Positions 34,492 through 43,797 of a DNA stretch of 64,000 nucleotides are shown here, in pieces. The notes under the pieces were generated by a model that had not been told where the DNA came from, ran no database searches, and worked only from the letters and a program-made list of their open reading frames with translations. Source of the stretch: Chloracidobacterium sp. (GTDB taxonomy: Bacteria > Acidobacteriota > Blastocatellia > Chloracidobacteriales > Chloracidobacteriaceae); NCBI GenBank assembly GCA_025057975.1, contig JANWUV010000017.1, positions 1-64,000 of the forward strand, read 5' to 3'. The translations under genes and the position numbers were made by a program. The stretch's first letter is position 1. Each line of letters begins with the position of its first letter.

Positions 34492-35604
34492 TTATCCAAG
34501 CTGGGTATTCAGCCCGCACGACGGGCAGAACACGTCGCTTTTGAGGATAGGAGCGTCGCAGTTGGGGCAGCGCAACCGGGTGTCGAGTTTCGGCGGTGCC
34601 GGACGATCCAGCGGATGCCCACACTGGTAGCAAAACCGTGCATGAGCGTCCACTTGGCCCGCGCCACAAGCTGGACACACCGGCAGGACGACAGAACCTG
34701 CCGCCTCGGCCGCCGTCGTTCCACGCCGGCTAGGCGGTTCGTCGGTCACTGCCGGCCGCATCCAATAGCTGCCGTCAAGCAGGGACTTATACGCGCCCGT
34801 TTCAGCCCACTGTTTGATCTCCCTGGCTCGGACGGCGGGAAACGAATGCGTCCGCCGGTAAACTTGGAGGAACTTATAGACCCGGCTGAGCAGGTCGCGG
34901 TCAAGTTCTTCGTACTCTTCCGCCTGCCGCAAAAATTCCTCTGTGTTAAGTTGGTCAAACACCGCCCGGCTTCCGCCGGCCAGCTTGAGAAGCAATGTCA
35001 GGTACGTCTCAACATCCTGCACGACCAGCAACCCGGCGCGGTCGCATGACAACTCCGCCTTGCGATCCCACTCATACAGCGCCAGCAGCAACCCTGAACC
35101 AACCACTGCGCCGAGACCGAATGTAGCCTCGCCGATTCGCTCGATGATGACCGAAAGGAAGGTCGCCATCATCTTGTAAAGCACATGACCGCATTTGATG
35201 TGCCCCAGTTCGTGCGCGATGACGCCGAGCAGTTCGTCTTCAGAGAGGAAATCCACCAAGCCCGACTGAAGTACGATGAACGGCCGCTCCGTCCCAAAGG
35301 TGTAGGCGTTCACAATCGGGTCCTGGTCCAAATAAAGCTCTGGCTCAGGAACAGCTAAAATCGCGCAGGCTTCGCGCAGCAGGTCATGAATGCGCTTGCA
35401 CTGACGCGGCGTGACGCGCACGTTGTCGGCGACGTTCGTGACGCGAAACCAGCGTTCCCAACCGTACTCGTTGAGTTTGCGAACGATAAAATCCAGCCCG
35501 CGCGCTTGCTTGACGGCCTCAAGCGCTGCTATGTCAAGCGGATGTTGGAAGTCCGCCGCTCGCAGTTTTGGCAACCGAATACGCTCCCGTCGTGGCGCGG
35601 TCAT
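34492..35604 (-). CDS. M48 family metallopeptidase with C-terminal zinc ribbons
   Basis: 370 residues. The active site is HELGH (about 130), with a likely third ligand in the downstream Glu/Asp-rich helix around RKAELSCDRAG. Moderately hydrophobic helices (FLSVIIERIGEATFGLGAVVGSGLLLAL) follow the catalytic helix and may associate with the membrane. The C-terminal 80 residues contain two zinc ribbons (CPACGAG..CYQCG and CPNCDA..CPSCG). Related M48 proteins act in envelope protein quality control; the substrate is unknown. The ribbons suggest a cytoplasmic C-terminus. Confidence 0.85.
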   Translation of the reverse strand: MTAPRRERIRLPKLRAADFQHPLDIAALEAVKQARGLDFIVRKLNEYGWERWFRVTNVADNVRVTPRQCKRIHDLLREACAILAVPEPELYLDQDPIVNAYTFGTERPFIVLQSGLVDFLSEDELLGVIAHELGHIKCGHVLYKMMATFLSVIIERIGEATFGLGAVVGSGLLLALYEWDRKAELSCDRAGLLVVQDVETYLTLLLKLAGGSRAVFDQLNTEEFLRQAEEYEELDRDLLSRVYKFLQVYRRTHSFPAVRAREIKQWAETGAYKSLLDGSYWMRPAVTDEPPSRRGTTAAEAAGSVVLPVCPACGAGQVDAHARFCYQCGHPLDRPAPPKLDTRLRCPNCDAPILKSDVFCPSCGLNTQLG

Positions 35605-35701
35605 CGTGATGTCGCCTGTCTAAAAAGTGTCCCGCTAAGCAGCATTGAAGGCGTCGCCTTAGTGGCCGTCACACCCTATCACACAACCGACCGAAAGCGA
35701 C

Positions 35702-35734
35702 GAAGCGCCGCCCCCTGCCGGGAAACGGCGCTTC
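35702..35734 (-). terminator. Possible terminator hairpin after the DUF465 gene
   Basis: GAAGCGCCG (35702-35710) and CGGCGCTTC (35726-35734) are perfect 9-base complements with a 15-base loop. They lie downstream of the minus-strand DUF465 gene and upstream of the M48 gene. The minus-strand sequence after the stem is only modestly T-rich. Confidence 0.4.
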
Positions 35735-35775
35735 ATCCATGGCGCAACGCGCCGGTCTAGGGTATCAAAGCGTGT

Positions 35776-36012
35776 TCACACCGTTGCCCTGACTTGATGC
35801 TGGCGTATGATTTCCTCCATCCGGTCTTTGAGATAAAGCTTGCGGCGTTTGAGCAGCGCGGACTCTTCGAGTTCATCCGGCCGCGGGTGGGGCAACGCCA
35901 GAATTTCTTGGAGGCGAGCGTCGGCGCGTTGATGTTCACGGACTAAACTCCGGTATTCCGGATGCGTCTGGAACAACTGTTGTTTGAGCGACTCCAACGT
36001 AGAAAGGCTCAT
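35776..36012 (-). CDS. YdcH-like DUF465 small coiled-coil protein
   Basis: 78 residues from ATG 36012, preceded by AAGGAG at good spacing. Two helices with many Leu, Glu, Gln and Arg residues carry the DUF465 pattern: HPEYRSLVREHQRADARLQEI, then a turn with PHPRPDELEE, then LLKRRKLYLKDRMEEII. Function of the family is unknown. An earlier ATG at 36129 would add a Cys-rich leader without similarity. Confidence 0.8.
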   Translation of the reverse strand: MSLSTLESLKQQLFQTHPEYRSLVREHQRADARLQEILALPHPRPDELEESALLKRRKLYLKDRMEEIIRQHQVRATV

Positions 36013-36167
36013 AGGGGTATTCTCCTTGTGGTTCAAAGCCGCGAAACCTGTCGCGGCTGTCGTCAAGACCGAGACGGAACACGAACAGCAGGGACGATGG
36101 CAAAGTTTTGTGAAACGGCGAGGCCGCAACTGTATTACGCCCCGCCTTCAAACGCAAGCGACCGCCT

Positions 36168-38132
36168 GTGAAACGCATCATGCCGCTGCGTACACGTTTT
36201 ATTGTACTCAGTTTGGTCAGCTTTTTCATCGTCGCTGTCGGCGGGTGGTTTTGGTGGTCAACATGGCGCGCAGCGCAGGAAGTGCGGCTGGCGGCCGAAG
36301 CCGCCGGACGGCTGGAAACACGTTCAACGCCGCTGGCCCCGCCAGATATGGCGGGAGTGACGCTTTGGTTGGATGCGGCGCACGTTGAGGCGCTCACGGA
36401 GTTTCGCGGTCAGCTCTACGCGGCGACGAGCGGCGGCTTGGCGGTGCTGGATACTGACGGTGCGCCGCTGCGTCACCTGACGACCGCCGACGGCTTGCCA
36501 GACAACGATCTCACTACACTCGCCGTCTTCCGGGACCGACTGTTTATCGGGACGCGCACAGCCGGCCTCGTTGAGTATGACGGCGTGCGGTTCATTCAGC
36601 ACGAATTCCGCAAACCGGCAGCTGTTCATGTGAGCAGCTTGTTGGCGACGCCGGACGTATTGGTGATTGGGATGCTCGACGGTGGGCTGTACGACTATGA
36701 CGGCGCGCAGTTCGGGCAGCGCTTTCAGCCGCCACGTGCAACACCTATCACCGGCGTCACGGCGCTGTACGCTGTCGGGACGCGCCTGTTCATCGGAACG
36801 CTGGCGCACGGCCTTTTTATCTGGCGCGACGGTGAACTCAAGCATGTGCCGCCGTCCGGCGGGCTGCCGTCGCCGCACGTCACAGCTTTCGCTTGGCGTG
36901 ACGAAAGCTTGTATGTGGCGACGGACGCCGGTGTGGTGCGTCTGACGCAAGACGAACAGCTTCAACCGGTTTCGCGCCAGCCCAACATTCGTTCGCTCGC
37001 TGTGTACGACGGCAAACTTTACGCCGGTTTGGTCGTCGGTGGCATTGTGGAAGTGCGGCCAATGAGTCAGGCCGCATTGCGCGCTGCGCAGTTATCGCCG
37101 GTACAGGCCGGGTCAGACGCAGCGCACCGTCAGGTTCGGCTGGCGGTGGTCGGTGAGCGACTGCTGGCGCTGACACAGAGCGGCGTTTATGCCGTACGTT
37201 CCAAGGGCGACAGTGGCTTCGAATGGCGGCGATTTGATCGTCCGAATCCGGCGGAAGGGCGGCTGACCTCTGGCAATGTCACCAGTCTAGCGTTTGATGC
37301 GACGGGACGTTTGTGGGTGGGAACGTTCGAGAATGGGTTGGACATTCTCGATCCCGACACTGGCGATCTGCTGCGTCACATCCAGGATGAAACCGTACGG
37401 GAAATCAACCACCTGTGCGCAACCTCGCGGCTGTCGCCGATGCTGGCGGCGACCTCCGGCGGGCTTGTGGCGTTTGATGCGGCGGGGAAGGTGGTGCGGC
37501 GCTACGACGCAAAATCGGCCGCGTTGATTGGCGACGCCGTTTCCCATGTCCGGCCGCTAGAAAATGGCGTTACTGCGCAGGCGCTGGCCGTGGCGACGGC
37601 GAAAGGCCTGACAATTTGGCGGGACGGCGTCGGACGCAGCTTGACGGCGTTTCACGGCCTGCCGAGCAACTATCTGTACTGCTGTGAAATGCTCAACGGC
37701 AAGCTGTACGTCGGCACGCTCGGCGGTTTGGCGGAACTGGATGGGTTGCGCGTAGCGCGTACGTGGCGGACGGACAACAGCGACTTGCCGGCGAATTGGA
37801 TCAATGCACTGCTGGCCGTGGAGGACACGCTGTATATCGGCACATACGGCGGCGGCGTCTGCGCCATGCGTCCAGCGGGTGACATCCGGCGTTTCCCGGA
37901 AACCAAGGGCGTTGAGATCAACCTCAACGCTATGGCGACGGACGGCGAGCGGCTTTACGTCGGGACGTTGGATCGTGGTTTGCTCGTTTACGACCTGCGA
38001 AGCGACCGATGGCGCGTCTGGCGGGACGGCCTGCCGTCCGCCAATGTTACGGCAATCGCCGTCCGGCCGGACGCCGTGTTTGTGGGGACGAGCGGCGGGG
38101 TTGCGCGGATAGAAAAACGTCGTTTTATGTGA
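36168..38132 (+). CDS. Membrane-anchored beta-propeller protein (two-component-regulator propeller type)
   Basis: 654 residues from GTG 36168 (ATG 36180 is the alternative). One N-terminal membrane helix (about 10-30) precedes an extracytoplasmic region of about 600 residues. That region is built from repeated blades with the pattern 'LYVGT..GGL...DG...', for example LYAATSGGLAVLD, LFIGTRTAGLVEYDG and LYVGTLGGLAELDG. Such propellers form the sensor part of hybrid two-component proteins. Here no kinase or output domain follows, so it is a stand-alone propeller. Its ligand is unknown. The ThpR gene starts 9 bases after it. Confidence 0.8.
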   Translation: MKRIMPLRTRFIVLSLVSFFIVAVGGWFWWSTWRAAQEVRLAAEAAGRLETRSTPLAPPDMAGVTLWLDAAHVEALTEFRGQLYAATSGGLAVLDTDGAPLRHLTTADGLPDNDLTTLAVFRDRLFIGTRTAGLVEYDGVRFIQHEFRKPAAVHVSSLLATPDVLVIGMLDGGLYDYDGAQFGQRFQPPRATPITGVTALYAVGTRLFIGTLAHGLFIWRDGELKHVPPSGGLPSPHVTAFAWRDESLYVATDAGVVRLTQDEQLQPVSRQPNIRSLAVYDGKLYAGLVVGGIVEVRPMSQAALRAAQLSPVQAGSDAAHRQVRLAVVGERLLALTQSGVYAVRSKGDSGFEWRRFDRPNPAEGRLTSGNVTSLAFDATGRLWVGTFENGLDILDPDTGDLLRHIQDETVREINHLCATSRLSPMLAATSGGLVAFDAAGKVVRRYDAKSAALIGDAVSHVRPLENGVTAQALAVATAKGLTIWRDGVGRSLTAFHGLPSNYLYCCEMLNGKLYVGTLGGLAELDGLRVARTWRTDNSDLPANWINALLAVEDTLYIGTYGGGVCAMRPAGDIRRFPETKGVEINLNAMATDGERLYVGTLDRGLLVYDLRSDRWRVWRDGLPSANVTAIAVRPDAVFVGTSGGVARIEKRRFM

Positions 38133-38141
38133 GGTTGCCGA

Positions 38142-38705
38142 ATGCGGGCGTTTTTGGCCTTGAATCCCGATGCGGATGCGCACGAAGTTTTATGTCGCTA
38201 TCGGCGGCGTCTGTTGGAAGCGCCATGGGCGCGTCACGTGAAATGGACGGCTGAGGCGAATTTGCACATGACGATCCGCTTCCTTGGCGACATTGACGCC
38301 GCCGTTGATGCGGCGCTAACGGAGCGACTAGAGGCTGCTCTTGGGCGACCGGACGCGCCGGGCCCATTGGAACTGAACATGACCGAGCCGCGCTTTTTCC
38401 CCTCGGCGCAGCAGCCACGAACCATCGCCTGTTTGGTCGCTGCGACATCAGGATTGACGGCGTTGGCGACGCTGGCCGAGACCACTGCGCAGTCCGTCGG
38501 GCTAGCCGCCGCCGACAAGCCGTTCCGTGGTCACATCACCTTGGGAAGGACGCGCCCGACATGGCCGTCCGGCGTCCGGTTAGAGATAGCGCCGGCGCTG
38601 ACTCGGTGGCGGGCGGACGCGCTGGTGCTCTATCGCAGCGACTTGCGACCTGACGGCCCGCGCTACACCGTCCTGCGGCGGTTTATGTTGTCCGGCGGCG
38701 CATAG
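38142..38705 (+). CDS. thpR: RNA 2',3'-cyclic phosphodiesterase
   Basis: 187 residues of the 2H phosphoesterase (LigT) family, with the two catalytic motifs HMTI and HITL spaced as usual. It opens RNA 2',3'-cyclic phosphates; its biological substrate in bacteria is unclear. ATG 38142 lies 9 bases after the propeller gene, so expression is probably linked. Confidence 0.9.
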   Translation: MRAFLALNPDADAHEVLCRYRRRLLEAPWARHVKWTAEANLHMTIRFLGDIDAAVDAALTERLEAALGRPDAPGPLELNMTEPRFFPSAQQPRTIACLVAATSGLTALATLAETTAQSVGLAAADKPFRGHITLGRTRPTWPSGVRLEIAPALTRWRADALVLYRSDLRPDGPRYTVLRRFMLSGGA

Positions 38706-38715
38706 TGCGCTCACT

Positions 38716-38746
38716 GGCGTGATATGCCGTTGGAGCGGCATTACGC
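38716..38746. terminator. Possible bidirectional hairpin between thpR and the M14 peptidase
   Basis: ATGCCG/CGGCAT with a 6-base loop, extended by GGCGT/ACGCC across a small bulge, lies between two convergent genes. No T-run is present. Confidence 0.35.
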
Positions 38747-38800
38747 CGGAGCATGGCTAGTTTGTGCGGAAAACGCCCTAGAGGGGCATGGCGAAGCGCC

Positions 38801-39997
38801 TTACGCCAGCTCAATAGGTTGAGCCAGCGCACGGAGCGCATCCACGTCAATTTCCGCCTCAATACGGACCTCTTCCCCGCTGACGCTCCGGCCGGCCAGC
38901 GACCACCGTTCACCGGCTTCGTAATCACGTAAGTCACCGACATCCATCACCCGCCCGCGAACGGCGTCCACATGCGGCTGCCGCCAGCTATCGAGGACGT
39001 TGACGGCGATGTCGGCGACAACCGGCGGTACGCCGGAACCGAAGTCGAGCGTGGCGGACTCAAAAATGAGATCGTAGAAGTGTTCGGTATTGCCGGGCAA
39101 CGCCTCGTAGGCGGACACTTCGACTTCTTCACATTCGTCGCCGGCAATGGCATGGAGCGCGCCCAGCAGCATCACGGCGTTGAGCTTGCGCAAGAAGTTC
39201 TTTTCCGGGTCATCACGCCAGCCGCCGGATTCGACCAAGACGACGCTTGTGCCCCAGCCCTGCATGGCGTCGCCGAAACTGCGCGGCTCATACGTGTCAT
39301 CGAAGCGCGCCATGTGGCCGGCGATGTAAGGCGTCAGCAGATGCACCAGCGTCGCCGCCAATCGCTTGGCGCGGCGGCGTGTGACATTGTCCTTCCCTGA
39401 AGCGTCGTGCGCCGGCGCCAGAAAGGCCATCGCCGTCAACCGGCGGCTGTCGCCGACAGTGTAGCGGGGATTTTGATCGTGGAGATTGAAAGCGTAATCT
39501 GGGACGAAATCGTCATGCGTCCGCTTGAGAATGCGCGCCTCCGGCGTCCGAAGGCAACGTGCGTCGCGGTTTAGGTCAAGCCCCTGCGCCGTCCGCCGCT
39601 GGAAGGCCGCAGCGCCATCCGGATTGAGCATCGGGATAATGCAGACCTGTACCTCTTTGAGGATGGTTGTGAGGCCGGCGTGTTGGTCGAAGGTCGTCAG
39701 CGCCGCCAGCAGGTCAAGCGTCGCCAAGGTTGCGGTCGGTTCGTCGCCGTGCATTTGCGTCCACATCAGGACACGCCGCCGGCCCTCCCCAAACATCACA
39801 CGGTGAATGGGACGACCGGCGGCCGATTGACCAGCGACCTCCACCTTGATGCGTTTGTCCTGAGCCGCAAAAGCGGCGAGGTGTGCGGCGAGTTCCTGCG
39901 CCGTCAAGCGGGGCGTTACCCCACGGACGGCGTAGCGATCATAGTGGGCGTTGAGAAACTCAACCAAGGCGAGCGTCGCCGCAGAGAGGCCCGGCAT
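38801..39997 (-). CDS. M14 family zinc carboxypeptidase-like protein
   Basis: 398 residues without a signal peptide. The zinc site is HGDE in TQMHGDEPTA, with the third ligand His in FNLHDQ. LDLNRDA holds the substrate Arg-type residue, and the catalytic Glu is in VVLVESGGW. This matches the M14 (zinc carboxypeptidase) fold of the succinylglutamate desuccinylase/murein-peptide type. The C-terminal 120 residues form an additional domain. It may trim peptides or amidated substrates. It lies 26 bases downstream of the citrate synthase gene on the same strand. Confidence 0.82.
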   Translation of the reverse strand: MPGLSAATLALVEFLNAHYDRYAVRGVTPRLTAQELAAHLAAFAAQDKRIKVEVAGQSAAGRPIHRVMFGEGRRRVLMWTQMHGDEPTATLATLDLLAALTTFDQHAGLTTILKEVQVCIIPMLNPDGAAAFQRRTAQGLDLNRDARCLRTPEARILKRTHDDFVPDYAFNLHDQNPRYTVGDSRRLTAMAFLAPAHDASGKDNVTRRRAKRLAATLVHLLTPYIAGHMARFDDTYEPRSFGDAMQGWGTSVVLVESGGWRDDPEKNFLRKLNAVMLLGALHAIAGDECEEVEVSAYEALPGNTEHFYDLIFESATLDFGSGVPPVVADIAVNVLDSWRQPHVDAVRGRVMDVGDLRDYEAGERWSLAGRSVSGEEVRIEAEIDVDALRALAQPIELA

Positions 39998-40023
39998 GGC
40001 AGGCGCATTCCCGTTCGCGCAAC

Positions 40024-41151
40024 CTATCGCTGAGATATCGGAATGTACGTCGCCTTCTCCGCGCCGGTGTAGAGCGCCAGCGGCCGGATGAGACGGTTGT
40101 CACGGAACTGCTCAATCGTGTGAGCGACCCACCCTGAAATCCGGCTGCACGCGAAAATCGGTGTAAACAAGTCCACTGGAATGTTGAGCGTGTAGAAGAC
40201 CGGAGCCGAGAAGAAGTCCACATTCGGGTATAGCTTCTTGCGGGCGAAAACCAGCTGCTCGATGCGTTCAGCCATTTCGTACCATTTGGTGTTGCCGATA
40301 TCTTCACCAAGCTGCTTAGCGAACTTGCGCAGCACGGTCGCGCGTGGGTCCATTGTCCGATAGACGCGGTGGCCGAAGCCCATGACCTTCTTCTTGTTGG
40401 CAAAAAGGTTGTCTATGTAAGCTTCAACCCGGTCGAGTTCGCCGATTTCAAGCAGCATTTCGAGAACGCGCTGATTCGCGCCGCCATGAAGTGACCCAGC
40501 CAGCGCGCCGATGGCGCCCGTAATGGCGGCGTGAATGTCGGAAAGCGTCGAAGCAATCACGCGCGCCGCAAATGTCGAGGCGTTCAGTTCGTGGTCGGCA
40601 TGCAGGATGAGGCATACGTCAAACACGCGCGCGCTCGACGGATGCGGCTTCTCCCCAGTCAACCCGTGTAGAAAACTTTCCGCCATCGTCAGGGACGGAT
40701 CCGGCGGGACGGGTTCAAGGCCGCGTCGAATCCGGTCATAGGCGGTGGTCAGCGTTGTCATCTGGGCGATGAGCCGGATGGCTTTGCGGACAGTGGCTTC
40801 GTCGCTGTTGTCATGGCCGTCCGGGTCATACGCTGAAAGGGCCGAAGTCGCCGTACGGAGCACTTCCATCGGCGTCGCCGTCGGCGGCATGGTCCGCAGC
40901 AGCGTGTAGATTTCCTTCGGAACGCCGCGCTCCGTCTGCAACTGCTTGGTAAAAGCGTCCAGTTCCGATTGTTTGGGGAGGTGGCCGAAGAGGAGAAAGT
41001 AGGCCGTTTCTTCAAACGTTGAATGCTCGGCTAGTTCTTGAATATCAATCCCACGGTACGTCAGGCGACCGGCCGCGCCGTCAATGAAGCAAATGGATGA
41101 CTGGGCCGCCAACACGCCCTCCAGACCTTTGACAAAATCCTCGTGCGCCAT
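40024..41151 (-). CDS. gltA: Citrate synthase (short type)
   Basis: 375 residues from ATG 41151, preceded by AAAGGAG. It condenses acetyl-CoA and oxaloacetate at the head of the TCA cycle. The catalytic His and Asp are in SLHGGANQ, GFGHRVYRTMDPRA and NVDFFSAPV, and the HADHELNAS motif is present. The length fits the dimeric citrate/methylcitrate synthase group without the long N-terminal regulatory domain, so a 2-methylcitrate synthase activity cannot be excluded. No prpB or prpD is nearby, which favours citrate synthase. A TATATT box at 41178-41183 (minus strand) may be its -10 element. Confidence 0.9.
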   Translation of the reverse strand: MAHEDFVKGLEGVLAAQSSICFIDGAAGRLTYRGIDIQELAEHSTFEETAYFLLFGHLPKQSELDAFTKQLQTERGVPKEIYTLLRTMPPTATPMEVLRTATSALSAYDPDGHDNSDEATVRKAIRLIAQMTTLTTAYDRIRRGLEPVPPDPSLTMAESFLHGLTGEKPHPSSARVFDVCLILHADHELNASTFAARVIASTLSDIHAAITGAIGALAGSLHGGANQRVLEMLLEIGELDRVEAYIDNLFANKKKVMGFGHRVYRTMDPRATVLRKFAKQLGEDIGNTKWYEMAERIEQLVFARKKLYPNVDFFSAPVFYTLNIPVDLFTPIFACSRISGWVAHTIEQFRDNRLIRPLALYTGAEKATYIPISQR

Positions 41152-41311
41152 GTCTGCTCCTTTATGGAGAGTAAAGAAATATAGTCCTTGTGACTGAACG
41201 CCGCTACGCCGCGCCACGCAACCCGACCGGAGGGGGGATTAGGCAACCGGTCATTCCGGTGGCGGGCCGCCGCCGAAGTGTGCGAACCATAACAAAGCCG
41301 CATGTAACCGG

Positions 41312-42298
41312 TCAACGCACCGTTAGGACCTGTCCAGCGACAAGTTCTTCAGGGCGGGCGGTTGCGGTGCCCAGCTTACCAACCACGACGCCGGCGGCAC
41401 GGTTAGCCAGTTCGGCGGCTTGATGCAGCGGCAGCCCTATGCTCATGCCGAGTGTCAGAACAGCGAGGACGGTGTCGCCTGCGCCGGTCACATCGTAGAC
41501 CTCACGGGCAACAGCTGGAAGATGGCGCAGGCGGCCGGTCGCTTCATAGAGCGTCATACCAGCTTCGCCGCGCGTGACCAAAACGTGGGCGTCGCCGAGC
41601 ATTGCTGACAGGCGGCGGCAAACATCACTGAGCGTCGCATCGTCGGAGATTGGCGTCTGGGCGATGAGAGCAGCTTCGTGGAGGTTCGGGGTGACAACGG
41701 TGACAGGCTGATAGTGGGCGAATCGCGCCGGTTTTGGGTCGAGCGCCACCGGCAGTCCCTGTGAGCGCGCCGCCATGAGGGTGTGACGCAGGACGCGCGG
41801 CGTAAGAACACCCTTGTCGTAATCGGAAACAGCGACTGCCGCGACGTGAGGCAGCCAAGCGTCAATCTTGGCGATGACGGCGGTTTCAATGGGTTCGGGA
41901 ATTGGGTGTCGGGATTCGCGGTCAAAGCGGGCCATCTGGTGGGCGTTGACCATCACGCGCGTTTTGCGCGTCGTTGGCCGGGCGGCGTCCGTGACGAGTC
42001 CGTGCCATTCCAGATGCCACCGCAGCATGGCGTCACGCAAGTGTTCGGCGGCGGGGTCATCGCCGATGACGCCTATGACAAACGGCACGCCGCCCAGTGC
42101 GCGGATGTTGGCGGCGACGTTGGCTGCGCCGCCCAGCGCGTAACTTTCGCGTTCGATCTCAACGACGGGCACTGGCGCTTCCGGAGCGATGCGGTGAGCG
42201 CGTCCCCAGAAAAATTCGTCCAGCATGACATCGCCGAGAACAAGGATACGCTGTCCGGCCATGGCGGCGACGGCTTGTTCGCGTTCGCGCTGGTTCAT
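41312..42298 (-). CDS. hldA: D-glycero-beta-D-manno-heptose-7-phosphate kinase (RfaE1/HldA type)
   Basis: 328 residues from ATG 42298; a GTG at 42325 would overlap the preceding permease gene by 8 bases. A PfkB/ribokinase fold shows GDVMLDEFFWG, GGAANVA and the catalytic DVTGAGDTV. It phosphorylates heptose 7-phosphate at C1 for the LPS inner core. The C-terminal nucleotidyltransferase of bifunctional HldE is absent, so a separate RfaE2/HldC would be needed. It is downstream of the ABC transporter genes and tightly packed with them. Confidence 0.88.
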   Translation of the reverse strand: MNQREREQAVAAMAGQRILVLGDVMLDEFFWGRAHRIAPEAPVPVVEIERESYALGGAANVAANIRALGGVPFVIGVIGDDPAAEHLRDAMLRWHLEWHGLVTDAARPTTRKTRVMVNAHQMARFDRESRHPIPEPIETAVIAKIDAWLPHVAAVAVSDYDKGVLTPRVLRHTLMAARSQGLPVALDPKPARFAHYQPVTVVTPNLHEAALIAQTPISDDATLSDVCRRLSAMLGDAHVLVTRGEAGMTLYEATGRLRHLPAVAREVYDVTGAGDTVLAVLTLGMSIGLPLHQAAELANRAAGVVVGKLGTATARPEELVAGQVLTVR

Positions 42299-42317
42299 CG
42301 AAGTTGGTCGTCCTTGG

Positions 42318-43754
42318 TCATTCACTGAGATGGCGGGCGACGTTTGTCCGGTAAGCCAGCGCCGCCGGCAGCAGCCCCATTAGCGCCCCAAGCAGCAGCG
42401 TACCAATGACAACGACCGCCTCAAACGGGACGTACGTCTTCAGCCAGCCCGGTCCGAGTTCTAGGCGCGTCCACGTCCACGGCGCGAGCGGCAGACCGCT
42501 TAGGAACTTGAGCGTCACCCCGGCCGTCGCCAGCAGCGCGTGGCCGAGCAGGACCCCAACCAGCCCGCCTAGCGCGGCCGTCGCGGCGGCTTCCCACAGC
42601 AGCCACGCAAAAATCGTCCGGCGGCGTGCACCGAGCGCCCTCAGCACTGCGATTTCGCGCCGCCGCTCCGCCAGTGAGTTGTAAATCGCCACCAACACCG
42701 ACACGGCCGCGACGACCACCACGAGCAGCGAGACAAGCAACAGCGCCCGATCAACCGTCCCTACGATAGCGAACAGCTTTTGCACCTCAACGCCCGGCAG
42801 CGCCGCCTGCGCGTCCTTGCCCTTGTTGATTTCCCGCTGCATGAGGAACAAGTAACCGGGCGAGCGCAGCTTGACGATGACCGAGGTCACTTCGGCAATC
42901 TCACCGGCGGGCGCAGCTGCTTGTGAGGCGGGTTGCGCCGGTGCGGCTGGCGCTTCGGTCGGCATGGCGGCTGACGGCTTACGGCCGTGGCGATGACCGT
43001 GGCGGTGGCTATGGTCGTCCTCCTTGGCCTCCGGTGTTAGGGACGATTCCGGGTCTGCGCCCAGCGCGTTGAGTTGGTCGAGCAACTTTTGACTCTTTTG
43101 GCTGGTATTGGTGCTGTCGCGGTGGATTTCATCCACGCTGCCGAGTGAAATGAAAATCACGCGGTCAAGCGGCGTGCCGGTTTCGCGCAGAATGCCTACG
43201 ACTGTAAACGGCGCTTCTTCGTGTTCTTCGGCGGCGACGGTGTCTTCCACCCCGTGTCGTGCGACGAAGGTTTGTCCCAGTCCAAGTTTTGTTTCGCGCG
43301 CAACGACGCTCCCGATCACGGCTTCATAATCCGCCGCAAACGGTCGTCCCTGCGCGACAGCGACCGGCTGCCCATCCTTGAGCTTGACGAGGTTGAAATA
43401 CTCCGGCTCGGTGCCGACCAGCCGGAAGCCCCGGTAGTTGTCGCCCAGCGCCAGTGGCACGGCGTAGGCGACGCGGTCGTCGGCTTTGAGCTGGCGATAG
43501 TAGGCGTAGGGGATGTTGCCCACCGGTACGTCAAGGTGGAACACTGTGTTGAGTACGAGCTGGAGCGGCGATCCCTTCGCGCCGACGACCAGTTCATAGG
43601 ACGCCGCCACGTTGTCAAAGTTCGCCTGCGCCTGCTGGCGCAGCGCCGTAATCGCGGTCACCAGCGCCACGCCTAGCGCGATAGAGAGCGCCGTCAGGCA
43701 GGTTGAAAGCCAACGTTGACGCAGGTTGCGATAGATGACCGTGAGTGTTTGCAT
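42318..43754 (-). CDS. FtsX/MacB-type ABC transporter permease with His-rich loop
   Basis: 478 residues from ATG 43754; an upstream ATG at 43874 would overlap the ATPase gene. One helix near the N-terminus (about 12-35) precedes a large periplasmic domain (about 40-330). Three C-terminal helices then give the FtsX fold, with the ERRREIAVLRALGARR segment. The periplasmic domain holds a His-rich stretch at about 242-255 (DDHSHRHGHRHGRK), followed by a long Pro/Ala linker. His clusters like this usually bind zinc, nickel or copper. The ATPase is encoded 43 bases upstream. Confidence 0.88.
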   Translation of the reverse strand: MQTLTVIYRNLRQRWLSTCLTALSIALGVALVTAITALRQQAQANFDNVAASYELVVGAKGSPLQLVLNTVFHLDVPVGNIPYAYYRQLKADDRVAYAVPLALGDNYRGFRLVGTEPEYFNLVKLKDGQPVAVAQGRPFAADYEAVIGSVVARETKLGLGQTFVARHGVEDTVAAEEHEEAPFTVVGILRETGTPLDRVIFISLGSVDEIHRDSTNTSQKSQKLLDQLNALGADPESSLTPEAKEDDHSHRHGHRHGRKPSAAMPTEAPAAPAQPASQAAAPAGEIAEVTSVIVKLRSPGYLFLMQREINKGKDAQAALPGVEVQKLFAIVGTVDRALLLVSLLVVVVAAVSVLVAIYNSLAERRREIAVLRALGARRRTIFAWLLWEAAATAALGGLVGVLLGHALLATAGVTLKFLSGLPLAPWTWTRLELGPGWLKTYVPFEAVVVIGTLLLGALMGLLPAALAYRTNVARHLSE

Positions 43755-43797
43755 AGCCGGTCTTGGTCGCCACGCTTGGTTGACGCGATAATGGATG